A stretch of DNA of 64,000 nucleotides from Caulobacter sp. (GCA_016125585.1 WGLL01000009.1:160499-224498); one strand, 5' to 3'; shown: positions 54,232-63,805, numbered from the stretch's first letter. Notes: generated from the sequence alone by a model not told the origin. Numbers and translations are program-made.

Positions 54232-55827
54232 TCAGAATCGCCGGGCCCTGGCGTCCTTCAGCACTTCCCGCGCCGCATTGTGCCCCGGGGCCCCGGTGAC
54301 GCCGCCGCCGGGATGGGTTCCCGCGCCGCACATGTAGAGCCCCTTCAAGGGTCCGCGATGTGCCCCGTGCCCCAGCACCGGCCGGGCCGAGAAGAGTTGG
54401 TCCAGGGTCAGGGCCCCGTGGAAGATGTCGCCGCCGACCAGGCCGAAGTCGCGCTCCAGATCCAGCGGACTCTTGATCTGGCGGCCCAGCACCGAGGCCT
54501 TGAACCGCGGCGCCCAGCCGTCAACGGTGTCGATCATCAGGTCGGCGACCTCTTCGCGGTGGTCGTCCCAGGATCGGCCGCCCGAAAGCTCCGGCGCCAC
54601 ATGCTGGCAGAACAGGCTGGCGACATGCTGGCCGGGTGGGCTCAGGCTGTCATCCAGGGTCGAGGGGATCAGCATCTCGACGATCGGCTGCTTGGACCAG
54701 CCGTCTGTGCGGGCGTCGATCCAGGCCCGCTCCATATAGGCCAGGCTCGGAGCCATGATGATGCCGGCGGTCATGTGGTCGCCCGCGTCGGGACGGCAGG
54801 TGAACTTCGGCAGTTCGCTGAGCGCGACATTCATCCGGAAGGTGCCGGACCCCGATTTGTAGCGGGTGATCCGCTCGTTGAAGTCGGCCGGCAGCACCGC
54901 CGGGTCCAGCAGCCGTTGATACAGCAGCCGCGGATGGATGTTGGAGACCACCGCCCTGGCCAGCAGCCGCTCGCCGCTGTCCGTCACCACCCCGACGGCG
55001 CGCCCGTCCTTCACCACAACCTCGGCGACGCCGACCCCGGTGCGGATCTCGACGCCCTTTTCCCGGCAGGCGGCGGCCATCGCCTGGGTGATCGCCCCCA
55101 TCCCGCCGATGGCGTGCCCCCAGGCCCCCTTCTTGCCATTCACCTCGCCAAAGACATGGTGCAGCAGCACATAGGCCGAGCCCGCCGCATAGGGACTGGC
55201 GTAGTTGCCGACGATCCCGTCGAACCCCAACACCGCCTTGATCGGATCGCTCTCGAACCAGCCGTCCAGCCAGTCGCCGGCCGACTGCGAGAACAGGGCC
55301 AGAAGATCGCGCCGGGCGGTGGTGTCGAGGCTCGATACCCGTTTCGCCAGGGACGCGCTCTTCAGCAGCTCCGGCAGGGCGCTGATCAGCCCGCCCTCGA
55401 CCATGTCCGGCGGCGTCTGCAGGACGATATCCCGCAGCACATCGGCGATGGCGTCCAGCCTGTCGTTGTAGGCGTCGAGCCGGTCGGCGTCGCGCGGGGA
55501 GAAGCGGGCGACCTCGGCGTGGGTCCGTCCCTCCCCGGTCACCAGGCTGTCGCTGTCGCTCACCGGCAGGAAGTTGGACGCCCGCCGCTCGACGATCCTC
55601 AGGCCATGCCGTGGCAGCTCCAGATCCCGAATGACCTTGGGATTGAGCAGGCTGACGGTGTAGCTGGCGACGCTGTTGCGGAAACCCGGATGAAATTCCT
55701 CGGTCACGGCCGCGCCGCCGACGACGTCGCGCTTTTCCAGCACCGTGACCTTGAGCCCGGCGCTGGCCAGATAGAAGGCGCAGGTCAGGCCGTTGTGCCC
55801 GCCGCCGATGATGATCACGTCGCTCAT
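54232..55827 (-). CDS. PYROXD2-like NAD(P)/FAD-dependent oxidoreductase
   Basis: 531 residues of the phytoene desaturase-like family. FAD-binding VIIIGGGHNGLTCAFYLASAG is at the N-terminus, and the C-terminal motif YMCGAGTHPGGGVTGAPGHNAAREVL is strong. It is closest in style to PYROXD2 and bacterial relatives rather than carotenoid desaturases, and no carotenoid gene is nearby. It overlaps the malonyl-CoA synthetase gene by 4 bp, so the two are likely functionally linked. Confidence 0.88.
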   Translation of the reverse strand: MSDVIIIGGGHNGLTCAFYLASAGLKVTVLEKRDVVGGAAVTEEFHPGFRNSVASYTVSLLNPKVIRDLELPRHGLRIVERRASNFLPVSDSDSLVTGEGRTHAEVARFSPRDADRLDAYNDRLDAIADVLRDIVLQTPPDMVEGGLISALPELLKSASLAKRVSSLDTTARRDLLALFSQSAGDWLDGWFESDPIKAVLGFDGIVGNYASPYAAGSAYVLLHHVFGEVNGKKGAWGHAIGGMGAITQAMAAACREKGVEIRTGVGVAEVVVKDGRAVGVVTDSGERLLARAVVSNIHPRLLYQRLLDPAVLPADFNERITRYKSGSGTFRMNVALSELPKFTCRPDAGDHMTAGIIMAPSLAYMERAWIDARTDGWSKQPIVEMLIPSTLDDSLSPPGQHVASLFCQHVAPELSGGRSWDDHREEVADLMIDTVDGWAPRFKASVLGRQIKSPLDLERDFGLVGGDIFHGALTLDQLFSARPVLGHGAHRGPLKGLYMCGAGTHPGGGVTGAPGHNAAREVLKDARARRF

Positions 55828-57335
55828 GCGTCCCCCGAGGCATAGAGACCGGCATGCTGCTCCCGCAACAAGGCCTTCTGAACCTTGCCCATGGCGTTTC
55901 GCGGCAGGTCGTCGACGAACAGAACCCGCTTGGGCTGCTTGAACCGCGCCAGCCGCTCGGCCAGCGCCGACAGCACCTCGGCTTCGGAAGCATGCGCCTT
56001 GCCGCCGGTGGCGATCACCGCCGTCACCGCCTCGCCGAAATCGGGATGGGCCAGGCCGATCACCGCGCTTTCAACCACCCCCGGCAGGGCGTCGATCTCG
56101 ACCTCCACCTCCTTGGGATAGACGTTGAGGCCGCCGGAAATGATCAGATCCTTGCCGCGTCCGACGATCTGGACGTAACCGGCCTCGTCGATCTTCCCCA
56201 GATCGCCGGTAATGAACCAGCCGCCGGGCCGGAACTCCGAAGCGGTCTTCTCGGGCATCCGCCAGTAGCCGGCGAAGACATTGGGCCCCTTCACCTCGAT
56301 CATGCCGATCTCGCCTCCGGCCAGGACAGCGCCTGTCTCCGGATCCGCGATCCGCAGCTCCACGTCTGGCAGCGGCGGCCCTACCGTCCCGGCGACCCGC
56401 TCGCCGTCATAGGGGTTGGAGGTGTTCATGCCGGTCTCGGTCATGCCGTAGCGCTCGAGAATGCGCTGCCCGGTCCGGGTCTCGAAAGCCCGATGCGTCT
56501 CCGCCAGCAGGGGCGCGGAGCCGGAGATGAACAGCCGCATCCCCTTGCAAGCCTCCGGCGTCAGGCCCGGCTGGTCGAGCAGCCGGGTGTAGAAGGTCGG
56601 CACGCCCATCAGGCTGGTGGCCCGCGCTATCAGCGACAGCACCTCGGCCGCATCGAACTTGGGCCGGAAGATCATCGCGGCGCCGGCGGCCATGACCACG
56701 TTGGTGGCCACGAACAGCCCATGCACATGATAGATCGGCAGGGCGTGGATCAGAACGTCGCCGGGCGTGAACCGCCACAGGTCCACCAGGGTCAGGGCGT
56801 TGGCGATCAGGTTGCCATGCGTCAGCATCGCCCCCTTCGACCGTCCCGTCGTGCCGGACGTGTAGCAGATGGCCGCCAGATCGGACGCCTCCCGCGCCAC
56901 CGTCCCGAAGGTCTCGGGCTGGGCGCTGGCCAGGGTCATCAGGCTCCCCTTCCCCGCCGCATCCAGGGTCAACACCCGGGTCCCGCCGACGATCTCCCTG
57001 ATCCCCGCCTCGGCCGACGGATCGCAGACCACCACGGCCGGCTCGGCGTCGCCGATGAAGTAGGCCAGCTCGGCGAGGGTGTAGGCCGTGTTCAGCGGCA
57101 GGAAGACCGCCCCGGCCCGGACCACGGCCAGATACAGCAGCAGGTTCTCCGGGCTCTTCTCGACCTGCACCGCGACCCGGTCGCCGGCCTTCACCCCCTC
57201 ACGGGTCAGGGCGTTGGCCAGCCGCCCCGTCAGCCCGTCCAGGTCGCCGTAGCGGATCACGCCGCCATCCGGTCGCTCCAGAAACAGGTCGCCGGGCGCG
57301 GCGGTCCGGGTCAGGGTGTCGAACAGCGGATTCAT
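55824..57335 (-). CDS. matB: Malonyl-CoA synthetase (acyl-CoA ligase family)
   Basis: 503 residues. ANL-family AMP-binding motif YTSGTTGRSKGAMLTH, A5 RYGMTETGMNTSNPYDGERVAGTVG and the C-terminal hinge RGKDLIISGGLNVYPKEVE plus catalytic Lys in PRNAMGKVQK are all present. VQVEKSPENLLLYLAVVRAGAVFLPLNTAYTLAELAYFIGDAEP is very like MatB malonyl-CoA synthetases. It activates malonate with ATP and CoA. It lies first in the operon with the PYROXD2-like gene. Confidence 0.9.
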   Translation of the reverse strand: MNPLFDTLTRTAAPGDLFLERPDGGVIRYGDLDGLTGRLANALTREGVKAGDRVAVQVEKSPENLLLYLAVVRAGAVFLPLNTAYTLAELAYFIGDAEPAVVVCDPSAEAGIREIVGGTRVLTLDAAGKGSLMTLASAQPETFGTVAREASDLAAICYTSGTTGRSKGAMLTHGNLIANALTLVDLWRFTPGDVLIHALPIYHVHGLFVATNVVMAAGAAMIFRPKFDAAEVLSLIARATSLMGVPTFYTRLLDQPGLTPEACKGMRLFISGSAPLLAETHRAFETRTGQRILERYGMTETGMNTSNPYDGERVAGTVGPPLPDVELRIADPETGAVLAGGEIGMIEVKGPNVFAGYWRMPEKTASEFRPGGWFITGDLGKIDEAGYVQIVGRGKDLIISGGLNVYPKEVEVEIDALPGVVESAVIGLAHPDFGEAVTAVIATGGKAHASEAEVLSALAERLARFKQPKRVLFVDDLPRNAMGKVQKALLREQHAGLYASGDA

Positions 57336-57472
57336 CGAAAACAGCCCTCCGGTCGCCTCGACCGCTACAAACCTGATCGCCGAACGCCGCTGGGGCGTCG
57401 CTGGCGTTGCCCTCGGCGAGGCAGGGTTCTAAGCCATAGTCCTTCCCCGCCCAACAGAGGAGACGGCTCGCC

Positions 57473-58813
57473 GTGCCCAGACTGACCCGCGCCGATATCC
57501 ATGCCGCCTGGCGTGAAAAGGTCGGTCCGGTCTGGAAGAGTCGTCTGGCGGCCGGTGGCGGGGCGGTGGTTCTGGGCCTGGTGGCCCTGGCCTTCGCCCG
57601 CCTGGCGGACCTGGCGCAGGAGCAGTTCGACCACCTGATCGCTGCGGCGCCCTATGCGCCCCTGGTCCTCACCCCGACCGGCTTTGTCCTGATCGTCTGG
57701 CTGACCCGGACCCTGTCGCCCCAGTCGCGGGGCTCGGGCATTCCCCAGGTGATCGCCGCCTCGGGCGACGTCGAGGACGCCGTCAAGCGCCGCCTGATCT
57801 CCCTGCGCACAAGCAGCTTCAAGCTGGTCGCCACCCTGATGGGCATTCTCTGCGGCGCCGCCGTGGGCCGCGAGGGGCCGACGGTGCAGATCGGGGCCAG
57901 CATCATGGTCGCCAGCCACCGGCTGCTGCGGCTGCCGCTCAATTCGGCCGTGATGATCGCCGGCGGCGCGGCGGGTGTCGCCGCCGCCTTCAACACCCCG
58001 ATCGCCGGGGTCGCCTTCGCCATCGAGGAACTGGCCGCCGCCTATGAGCAGAGGCTGGCCCTGCTGGTCATGGGTGCGGTGATGGTCGCCGGTCTGGTGA
58101 CCCTCGGCCTGGCCGGCGACTACGTCTACTTCGGGGTGGTGCACGGCGCCCTGGAGCCCATGCGGGCCCTGCCGGCGGCCATCCTGATCGGCATCGTCGG
58201 CGGCATGGCCGGCGGCCTGTTCTCGCGGCTGATGCTGTTCGCCGCCCGCTCCTTCGACTTCGCCCGCCAGCGTCCCCTGCTGACGGCCCTGCTGTGCGGG
58301 CTGGGCGTCGCCATCATCGGCGTCTTCACCGGCGGCCTGACCTGGGGCACCGGCTACGCGGCCGCCCGCATCCTGGTCGAGGGCGGCGAACAGCCGATCT
58401 ATTTCGCCCCGGCGAAATTCGTCGCCTCCCTGCTGACCGCCAGCGGTGGCCTGCCAGGCGGCATCTTCGCCCCCTCCCTGTCGATTGGCGCCGGCCTTGG
58501 CGGGGTGATGGCCGATATCTTCCCCGATGATTCCCGCAGCGCCATCGTCCTGCTGGGGATGATCGCCTACTTCGTCGGCGTGGTGCGGGCGCCGCTGACG
58601 GCCGTGGTCATCGTCTCGGAAATGACCGCCGACCGGGCAATGATCCTGCCCCTCTTCGCCGCCGCCATCATCGCCGACGGCGCCGCCCGGATCGTCTGCA
58701 AGGAGCGCCTCTACCACGGCCTGGCCGCCCCGTTCCGCAAACCGAAGGCCGAACCGATCGAGACCATGGCGGGAGACACGGGTCCGCCGCCGACGCCCGA
58801 AAAACCAGGCTGA
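57473..58813 (+). CDS. ClC-type chloride/proton antiporter
   Basis: 446 residues from GTG 57473, with GGAGA 8 nt upstream. Selectivity-filter motifs are GSGIP (87-91), GREGP (132-136, gating Glu134) and GGIFAP. The proton-side glutamate region AFAIEELAAAY matches the E-E pair of exchangers, so an H+/Cl- antiporter is more likely than a channel. About 12 helices. The C-terminal CBS domains are missing. Confidence 0.93.
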   Translation: MPRLTRADIHAAWREKVGPVWKSRLAAGGGAVVLGLVALAFARLADLAQEQFDHLIAAAPYAPLVLTPTGFVLIVWLTRTLSPQSRGSGIPQVIAASGDVEDAVKRRLISLRTSSFKLVATLMGILCGAAVGREGPTVQIGASIMVASHRLLRLPLNSAVMIAGGAAGVAAAFNTPIAGVAFAIEELAAAYEQRLALLVMGAVMVAGLVTLGLAGDYVYFGVVHGALEPMRALPAAILIGIVGGMAGGLFSRLMLFAARSFDFARQRPLLTALLCGLGVAIIGVFTGGLTWGTGYAAARILVEGGEQPIYFAPAKFVASLLTASGGLPGGIFAPSLSIGAGLGGVMADIFPDDSRSAIVLLGMIAYFVGVVRAPLTAVVIVSEMTADRAMILPLFAAAIIADGAARIVCKERLYHGLAAPFRKPKAEPIETMAGDTGPPPTPEKPG

Positions 58814-59491
58814 TCAATCCTCTGCGGCGATCACCGCATCCAGACGGCGCCGGTCGGTCACCTCGATGACGCCGTAGCCGGTGCGGACCGCCCCGGCCGC
58901 CACCAGTTCCCCCAGCCAGGCGTTCAGGGCCTTGCGGGTTACCCCGATGATTTCCGCCAGTTCGCCCTGGCGAATGGCGATCCGCCCGGAGGGTCCGGCC
59001 AGTTGCAACAGACGCGCCGCCAGCTGGGCCCGCTGCGACAGGGCCCCCTTCTCCGCCAGGGTCTGGATCGACAGCCGCAGCTGTCGATAGATCAGGCCGG
59101 AAACATCGCGCCAGACCTCCGGATGGTCGGCCGCCACCCGCCGCAGGGCCCGGTCCGACAGGCTGAACACCACGCTGTCCTCGGCGCAGATGGCCGTCAC
59201 CAGCCTCGGGCCGCCGCCGGTCAGGGCGCTCTGCCCCATGAGCTGGCCCGGCTGCAGCAGGCCGATCAGCGCCTCCCGCCAACCCGGCGCCTGGGCGTAG
59301 AGCCGCAGGCCGCCCCGCACCAGGGCCAGGATGCCGCCTTCCTCGTCCCCCTCGCCATGCACCCACTCGCCGGCCCGCAGGCGCAGCAGCCGCCCGGCGG
59401 CGAGCAGGGCGGCCGACTGTTCCGGCGGCTGGCGGGCGAACCAGTCCAGCCGGGCCAGGATCAGCTGTGGGTCGGGGTCGGTGGTCGTCAT
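58814..59491 (-). CDS. CRP/FNR-family transcriptional regulator
   Basis: 225 residues from ATG 59491. A cyclic-nucleotide-like N-terminal beta barrel, then a C-terminal winged helix with RQGELAEIIGVTRKALNAWLGELVAAGAV. The recognition helix TRKALNAWL has neither the E-x2-S-R of FNR nor the R-E-x2-G-R of CRP, and no cluster of cysteines is seen. So a different effector and site are expected. It is divergent from a TauD-type gene with a candidate site between. Confidence 0.9.
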   Translation of the reverse strand: MTTTDPDPQLILARLDWFARQPPEQSAALLAAGRLLRLRAGEWVHGEGDEEGGILALVRGGLRLYAQAPGWREALIGLLQPGQLMGQSALTGGGPRLVTAICAEDSVVFSLSDRALRRVAADHPEVWRDVSGLIYRQLRLSIQTLAEKGALSQRAQLAARLLQLAGPSGRIAIRQGELAEIIGVTRKALNAWLGELVAAGAVRTGYGVIEVTDRRRLDAVIAAED

Positions 59492-59500
59492 GGCCGGCAA

Positions 59501-59516
59501 TGTAACACAGGTGACA
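59501..59516. promoter_or_regulatory. Candidate CRP/FNR-family operator
   Basis: TGTAACACAGGTGACA fits TGTnAC-N4-GTnACA, the two-fold CRP-like pattern, with both half-sites intact. It lies 9 bp before the regulator start and 52 bp before the dioxygenase gene, so it could autorepress the first and activate the second. Confidence 0.55.
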
Positions 59517-59568
59517 AACGACGCCCCGTCCCTGTGTCCTGATGCCGTCAACGAGATCGGAGGACTCC

Positions 59569-60417
59569 ATGCAAACCGACACCATCAGCATCGAGAAGCA
59601 GGCCGGTTGCGGCGCCCTGGTCAGCGGGATCGATCTGGCCCGGATCGACGACCGGACGGCGGACAGGCTCAAGCAGGCCCTCTTCGACCACGGCGTCCTG
59701 TTCTTCCGCGACCAGACCCTCACCCGGCAGGATCACCTTGATCTGGCCCGCCGCTTCGCCCCCATCGACGTCAACCGCTTCTTCCCCGCCGATCCCGAAT
59801 GGCCGGAGATCGCCAAGGTCGAGAAGACCAGGGAGCAGACCTCCAACATCGGCGGCGGCTGGCACACAGATCACAGTTATGATGCGGAGCCGGCGCTCGG
59901 ATCCATCCTGGTGGCCCGGGAACTGCCGCCCAGCGGCGGCGACACCCTGTTCGCCGACATGTATGCGGCCTGGGAGAGCCTGCCGGCCGAGCTTCAGGAT
60001 CGCGTGCGGCACATGCAGGCCATCCACTCCACCGCCCACGTCTTCGGCGAAGCCGGGGCCTACGCCGGATCGGACCAGTCGGCCCTGTCAGGCAGCCGCG
60101 CCTTGCCCGAGTCCATCCATCCGGTGGTCATCAAACACCCTGGCAGCGGCAAGCCTGTCCTCTACGTGAACCCGGCCTTCACCACCGGCTTTGTCGGCCT
60201 GTCCCAGGAAGAAGGCCAGGAACTGCTCTACCAGCTCCTCCCCCACGCCATCGACAAATCCCGCACCAGCACCTTCGTCTGGGAGCCCGGTTCGGTGGCC
60301 ATCTGGGACAATCGCGCCACCTGGCATTTCGCCAAAAACGACTATCACGGCCACTATCGTCTGATGCACCGGGTGACCATGGCGGGAGATCCGCTGGAGC
60401 CCGCCTTCCCGCAGTAG
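59569..60417 (+). CDS. TauD/TfdA family alpha-ketoglutarate dioxygenase
   Basis: 282 residues from ATG 59569 (CGGAGGA upstream). Iron ligands are His99-x-Asp101 in GGWHTDHSY and a distal His in the LMHRVTMAGD region, with the alpha-ketoglutarate Arg in that same stretch. The N-terminus (ISIEKQAGCGALVSGIDLARID) is typical of TauD relatives. It hydroxylates an unknown substrate, perhaps a sulfonate, carnitine-like or aromatic ether compound. It is likely controlled by the divergent CRP-like regulator. Confidence 0.92.
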   Translation: MQTDTISIEKQAGCGALVSGIDLARIDDRTADRLKQALFDHGVLFFRDQTLTRQDHLDLARRFAPIDVNRFFPADPEWPEIAKVEKTREQTSNIGGGWHTDHSYDAEPALGSILVARELPPSGGDTLFADMYAAWESLPAELQDRVRHMQAIHSTAHVFGEAGAYAGSDQSALSGSRALPESIHPVVIKHPGSGKPVLYVNPAFTTGFVGLSQEEGQELLYQLLPHAIDKSRTSTFVWEPGSVAIWDNRATWHFAKNDYHGHYRLMHRVTMAGDPLEPAFPQ

Positions 60418-60445
60418 CCCCAAGGCCCGCGGGCGCCGCACGAAA

Positions 60446-60474
60446 AAGGCCCGCCGGTCGATCCGGCGGGCCTT
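60446..60474. terminator. Bidirectional terminator between the dioxygenase and clpX
   Basis: Perfect 12-bp stem AAGGCCCGCCGG / CCGGCGGGCCTT with a TCGAT loop, preceded by an A run. It terminates the plus-strand gene that ends at 60417 and the minus-strand clpX that ends at 60500. Confidence 0.88.
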
Positions 60475-60499
60475 CATCGGTTGCGAGGAGCGTGATCTG

Positions 60500-61762
60500 T
60501 CAGGCGGCGCCCGCCCCACCCTTCTTCTCGGCGTAGATGACCAGCGGCTGAGCGCGGCCCTCGACCACCTCGGCGTTGACCACCACTTCCTCGACGCCCT
60601 CGTAGGACGGGAGATCGAACATGGTGTCCAGCAGGATGCCTTCCATGATCGACCGCAGGCCCCGCGCGCCGGTGCGGCGCAGGATGGCCTTGCGGGCCAC
60701 CGCCATCAGGGCGTCGTCGGTGAACTTCAGTCCGACGTTCTCCATCTCGAAGAGACGGCCGTACTGCTTGATCAGCGCGTTCTTCGGCTCGGTCAGGATG
60801 GTCATCAGCGCCGCCTCGTCGAGATCCTCGAGGGTGGCGATAACCGGCAGACGGCCGATGAATTCGGGGATCAGGCCGAAGCGCTGCAGATCGTCAGGCT
60901 CGACGCCCCGCAGGATCTGGCCGGTGCGGCGCTCGTCCGGATCGGCGACCTTGGCCCCGAAGCCGATCGAGGTGCCCTGGCCGCGCCCGGAGATGATCTT
61001 CTCCAGGCCGGCGAAGGCGCCGCCGCAGATGAACAGGATGTTGGCGGTGTCGACCTGCAGGAACTCCTGCTGCGGATGCTTGCGGCCGCCCTGCGGCGGG
61101 ACCGAGGCGACGGTGCCTTCCATGATCTTCAGCAGCGCCTGCTGGACGCCCTCGCCCGACACGTCGCGGGTGATCGAGGGGTTGTCCGACTTGCGGCTGA
61201 TCTTGTCGATCTCGTCGATGTAGACGATGCCGCGCTGGGCCCGCTCGACATTGTAGTCGGCGGCCTGGAGCAGCTTGAGGATGATGTTCTCGACGTCTTC
61301 GCCCACATAACCGGCTTCGGTCAGGGTCGTGGCGTCGGCCATGGTGAAGGGGACGTCGATGATTCGCGCCAGGGTCTGGGCCAGCAGGGTCTTGCCGGTG
61401 CCCGTCGGGCCGACCAGCAGGATGTTGGATTTGGCCAGTTCGACGTCGGAATTCTTGCTCGCGTGGTTCAGGCGCTTGTAGTGGTTGTGCACAGCAACCG
61501 ACAGCACCTTCTTGGCGTGTTCCTGACCAATCACGTAATCGTCGAGGACTTCGCGGATTTCCTTGGGTGTCGGAACGCCGTCCTTGGATTTGACGAACGC
61601 GATCTTGTGCTCTTCGCGGATGATATCCATGCAGAGCTCGACACATTCATCACAGATGAACACGGTCGGCCCCGCGATGAGCTTGCGCACCTCATGCTGG
61701 CTCTTTCCGCAGAAGGAGCAATACAGGGTGCTTTTCGAGTCGCCACTGGCGGCTTTGGTCAT
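60500..61762 (-). CDS. clpX: ATP-dependent protease ATP-binding subunit ClpX
   Basis: 420 residues from ATG 61762. N-terminal zinc-binding domain Cys15, Cys18, Cys37, Cys40; Walker A GPTGTGKT at 118-125; pore loop and IGF-type docking loop in the region TSIGFGAKV. It unfolds substrates and feeds them to ClpP; in Caulobacter ClpXP degrades cell-cycle regulators such as CtrA. It is separated from clpP by cicA and another gene. Confidence 0.98.
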   Translation of the reverse strand: MTKAASGDSKSTLYCSFCGKSQHEVRKLIAGPTVFICDECVELCMDIIREEHKIAFVKSKDGVPTPKEIREVLDDYVIGQEHAKKVLSVAVHNHYKRLNHASKNSDVELAKSNILLVGPTGTGKTLLAQTLARIIDVPFTMADATTLTEAGYVGEDVENIILKLLQAADYNVERAQRGIVYIDEIDKISRKSDNPSITRDVSGEGVQQALLKIMEGTVASVPPQGGRKHPQQEFLQVDTANILFICGGAFAGLEKIISGRGQGTSIGFGAKVADPDERRTGQILRGVEPDDLQRFGLIPEFIGRLPVIATLEDLDEAALMTILTEPKNALIKQYGRLFEMENVGLKFTDDALMAVARKAILRRTGARGLRSIMEGILLDTMFDLPSYEGVEEVVVNAEVVEGRAQPLVIYAEKKGGAGAA

Positions 61763-62150
61763 ATCGCTTCTCACACTCCGGCGGCGCCCGACCCATGGTC
61801 AGAACGCCTCCTCCCCGCGGACCGATCCTGCGAGCGAAGTCACAGGCTACACCAAGCGGGTTTTCCAAACCTTGACATTCCCCGATCATTTGACGCGCGG
61901 CAAGCGCCGCGATGCCACAGGGGACCAGGAAGACGTCCCAAGGCGTGTCCCGGATGGACAGGCCTCTCTCCAGACTACAGATGGTGCCTTGGTTGTATCG
62001 CGGCAAGCGCTGTGGCGCGCGCGCATCGCTCGAATGTGACGAATCGTGATGCAAGCGGGCTGGTATGGGGAGTTGCCCATGAAAATGGGCGGGATGCGGA
62101 CCATGGCGCGCAAGGCGACAATGCTCGGCCGACGGACGGTCGGCAGCCAC
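61763..62150. other. Gene-free region between clpX and cicA
   Basis: 388 bases between divergent clpX and cicA. It should hold both promoters. A heat-shock promoter for clpX is known in Caulobacter, but no match could be called here by eye. No structured RNA or repeat was recognised. The frame before cicA extends to 62046 but is poor in family features. Confidence 0.55.
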
Positions 62151-62771
62151 ATGATGACGGACCCGCTCGACGAGCTGGGCTTGGTGGCTTTCGACTTCGA
62201 CGGCACCATGACCGTTCGCGACAGCTTCACCGCCTTCCTGGCTTGGCGGGCTGGCGGTCTGCGCTACGCCGTCGGCTGCCTGAAACTTTCACCGGCGGTG
62301 ATCGCCTATCTGTTCCACCGCAATCGCGGCCGCCTGAAAGCCGCCGCCGTGCGCGAGTTCCTGAAGGGCGCGCCGCAGGGCGAACTGCAGGAGCAGGCTC
62401 GCCTTTTCGCCGAGAAGAATTCCGGCCGCCTCCTGCGGCCCGATGCCGTCGAGACCTGGCGTCGCTGGCGCACCAAGGGCGCCAAGACAGTGATTGTCAC
62501 CGCCTCTCCCGATTTCGTCGTCGCCCCGTTCGCCCGGGGCCTGGGCGCCGATGGCCTGATCGGCACCGAACTGGCTTTCGACGCCGACGGCCGCTGCATC
62601 GGCGTGCTGGCCGGGCTCAACTGCCGGGGACCGGAAAAGGTGCGCCGGTTGAAGGAAACCTACGGCGAGGACCTGCGGCTGACCGCCGCCTACGGCGACA
62701 CCTCCGGCGACACCGACATGCTGGCGATCGCCGAGGAGAAGGGCTACCGCGTCTTCACGGCCCGCCCATGA
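62151..62771 (+). CDS. cicA: CicA-like HAD superfamily phosphatase
   Basis: 206 residues from the ATGATG at 62151. HAD motif I is FDFDGTMT (the two Asp near residues 15-17), motif II is VIVTASP, motif III lies in the GPEKVRRLKE region and motif IV is YGDTSGDTDML. In C. crescentus an essential-looking HAD gene, cicA, lies between clpP and clpX; synteny supports the name. HAD-IB enzymes are related to phosphoserine phosphatase. Overproduction of CicA has been reported to disturb growth; the substrate is unknown. Confidence 0.85.
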   Translation: MMTDPLDELGLVAFDFDGTMTVRDSFTAFLAWRAGGLRYAVGCLKLSPAVIAYLFHRNRGRLKAAAVREFLKGAPQGELQEQARLFAEKNSGRLLRPDAVETWRRWRTKGAKTVIVTASPDFVVAPFARGLGADGLIGTELAFDADGRCIGVLAGLNCRGPEKVRRLKETYGEDLRLTAAYGDTSGDTDMLAIAEEKGYRVFTARP

Positions 62772-62781
62772 GCCAGGACCG

Positions 62782-63036
62782 GTGAAACATGCCGGACCCG
62801 CGGCGCTGGACCGGTTGGAACCCCTGCTGGCCCGGCTGCGCGGCCTGCCCGCGCTCAAGGAAAAGGCCCGGGGCGTCTTCTATCGACGCGGCCGGGCCTT
62901 TCTGCATTTTCACGAGGACGTCTCGGGTCTTCATGCCGACTTGAGAACCGCCGGTCCCGACTTCGACCGGTTCAGGGTCCAGGACGAAGCCGAGCGCGAG
63001 GCCCTCTTCGCCCTGATCCTTGAGAGCCTGGACTAG
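62782..63036 (+). CDS. Small conserved-looking protein next to clpP
   Basis: 84 residues from GTG 62782, 10 bp after cicA. It reads as an [22 protein letters not shown] helix, then [23 protein letters not shown], a beta-rich centre, and [15 protein letters not shown] believe similar proteins occur elsewhere in alphaproteobacteria, but no family name is recalled. Its stop codon shares the CTAG with the convergent clpP stop. Likely cotranscribed with cicA. Confidence 0.65.
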   Translation: MKHAGPAALDRLEPLLARLRGLPALKEKARGVFYRRGRAFLHFHEDVSGLHADLRTAGPDFDRFRVQDEAEREALFALILESLD

Positions 63037-63674
63037 ACGTCCGTCGTTTCCTCGGTGCTGTCGCGCGACTCATAGACGTGATCGACGATGCCCCATTCCT
63101 TGGCCTCGACCGAGCTCATGAAGTGGTCGCGGTCCAGGGTGGTCTCGACCTCCTCGATCGTCCGCCCACAGTGCTTGACGTAGATCTCGTTGAGCCGCTG
63201 CTTGGTTTTCAGGATGTCCTCGGCGTGACGCATGATGTCGGAAGCCTGGCCGCGGAAGCCGCCGCTGGGCTGGTGAACCATGATCCGGGCGTTCGGAAGG
63301 GCGATGCGGCTGCCGGCGGCGCCGGCGCAAAGCAACAGGCTGCCCATCGAGGCGGCCATGCCCATGCAGACCGTCGAGACCGGGCTCTTGATGTATTGCA
63401 TGGTGTCATAGATCGCGAGGCCCGAGGTCACCACGCCGCCCGGCGAGTTGATGTACATCGAGATTTCCTTCTTGGGGTTCTCCGACTCCAGGAAGAGCAG
63501 CTGCGAGCAGATCAGCGAGGCCATGCCGTCCTCGACCGGACCGGTGAGGAAGATGATCCGCTCCTTGAGCAGGCGCGAGAAGATGTCATAGGCGCGCTCG
63601 CCCCGGCTGGTCTGTTCGACCACCATCGGCACGAGGTTCATCGCGGTTCTTTCGTGGTGTTCGTAATCGTACAT
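63033..63674 (-). CDS. clpP: ATP-dependent Clp protease proteolytic subunit
   Basis: 213 residues from ATG 63674 (AAGGAG upstream). Catalytic triad Ser109 (GMAASMGS), His134 (MVHQPSGG) and Asp183 (LDRDHFMS). It forms the tetradecameric proteolytic chamber for ClpX and ClpA. The first 12 or so residues may be removed by self-processing. A longer frame to 63767 is not conserved. Confidence 0.97.
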   Translation of the reverse strand: MYDYEHHERTAMNLVPMVVEQTSRGERAYDIFSRLLKERIIFLTGPVEDGMASLICSQLLFLESENPKKEISMYINSPGGVVTSGLAIYDTMQYIKSPVSTVCMGMAASMGSLLLCAGAAGSRIALPNARIMVHQPSGGFRGQASDIMRHAEDILKTKQRLNEIYVKHCGRTIEEVETTLDRDHFMSSVEAKEWGIVDHVYESRDSTEETTDV

Positions 63675-63805
63675 GCGCGGGGGCTCCTTGATCTCGCACT
63701 GCGTGTCGCGAATCGAGCCGCGCCGACGCCCTGTCCCGGATATCGGGCGCGGGTTAACAGGATGCAAGGGCGGGGTGACAACCGGTCCGGCCCAAGCGGA
63801 TAAAG

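Noticed and set aside
51775..55845. A very long plus-strand open frame (over 1300 codons) antisense to the alcohol dehydrogenase, aminotransferase and PYROXD2-like genes
   Set aside because: It is a by-product of high GC and third-position bias in the real minus-strand genes. The translation is Arg/Gly/Gln/His-rich without domains, and the opposite strand holds three well-supported families.
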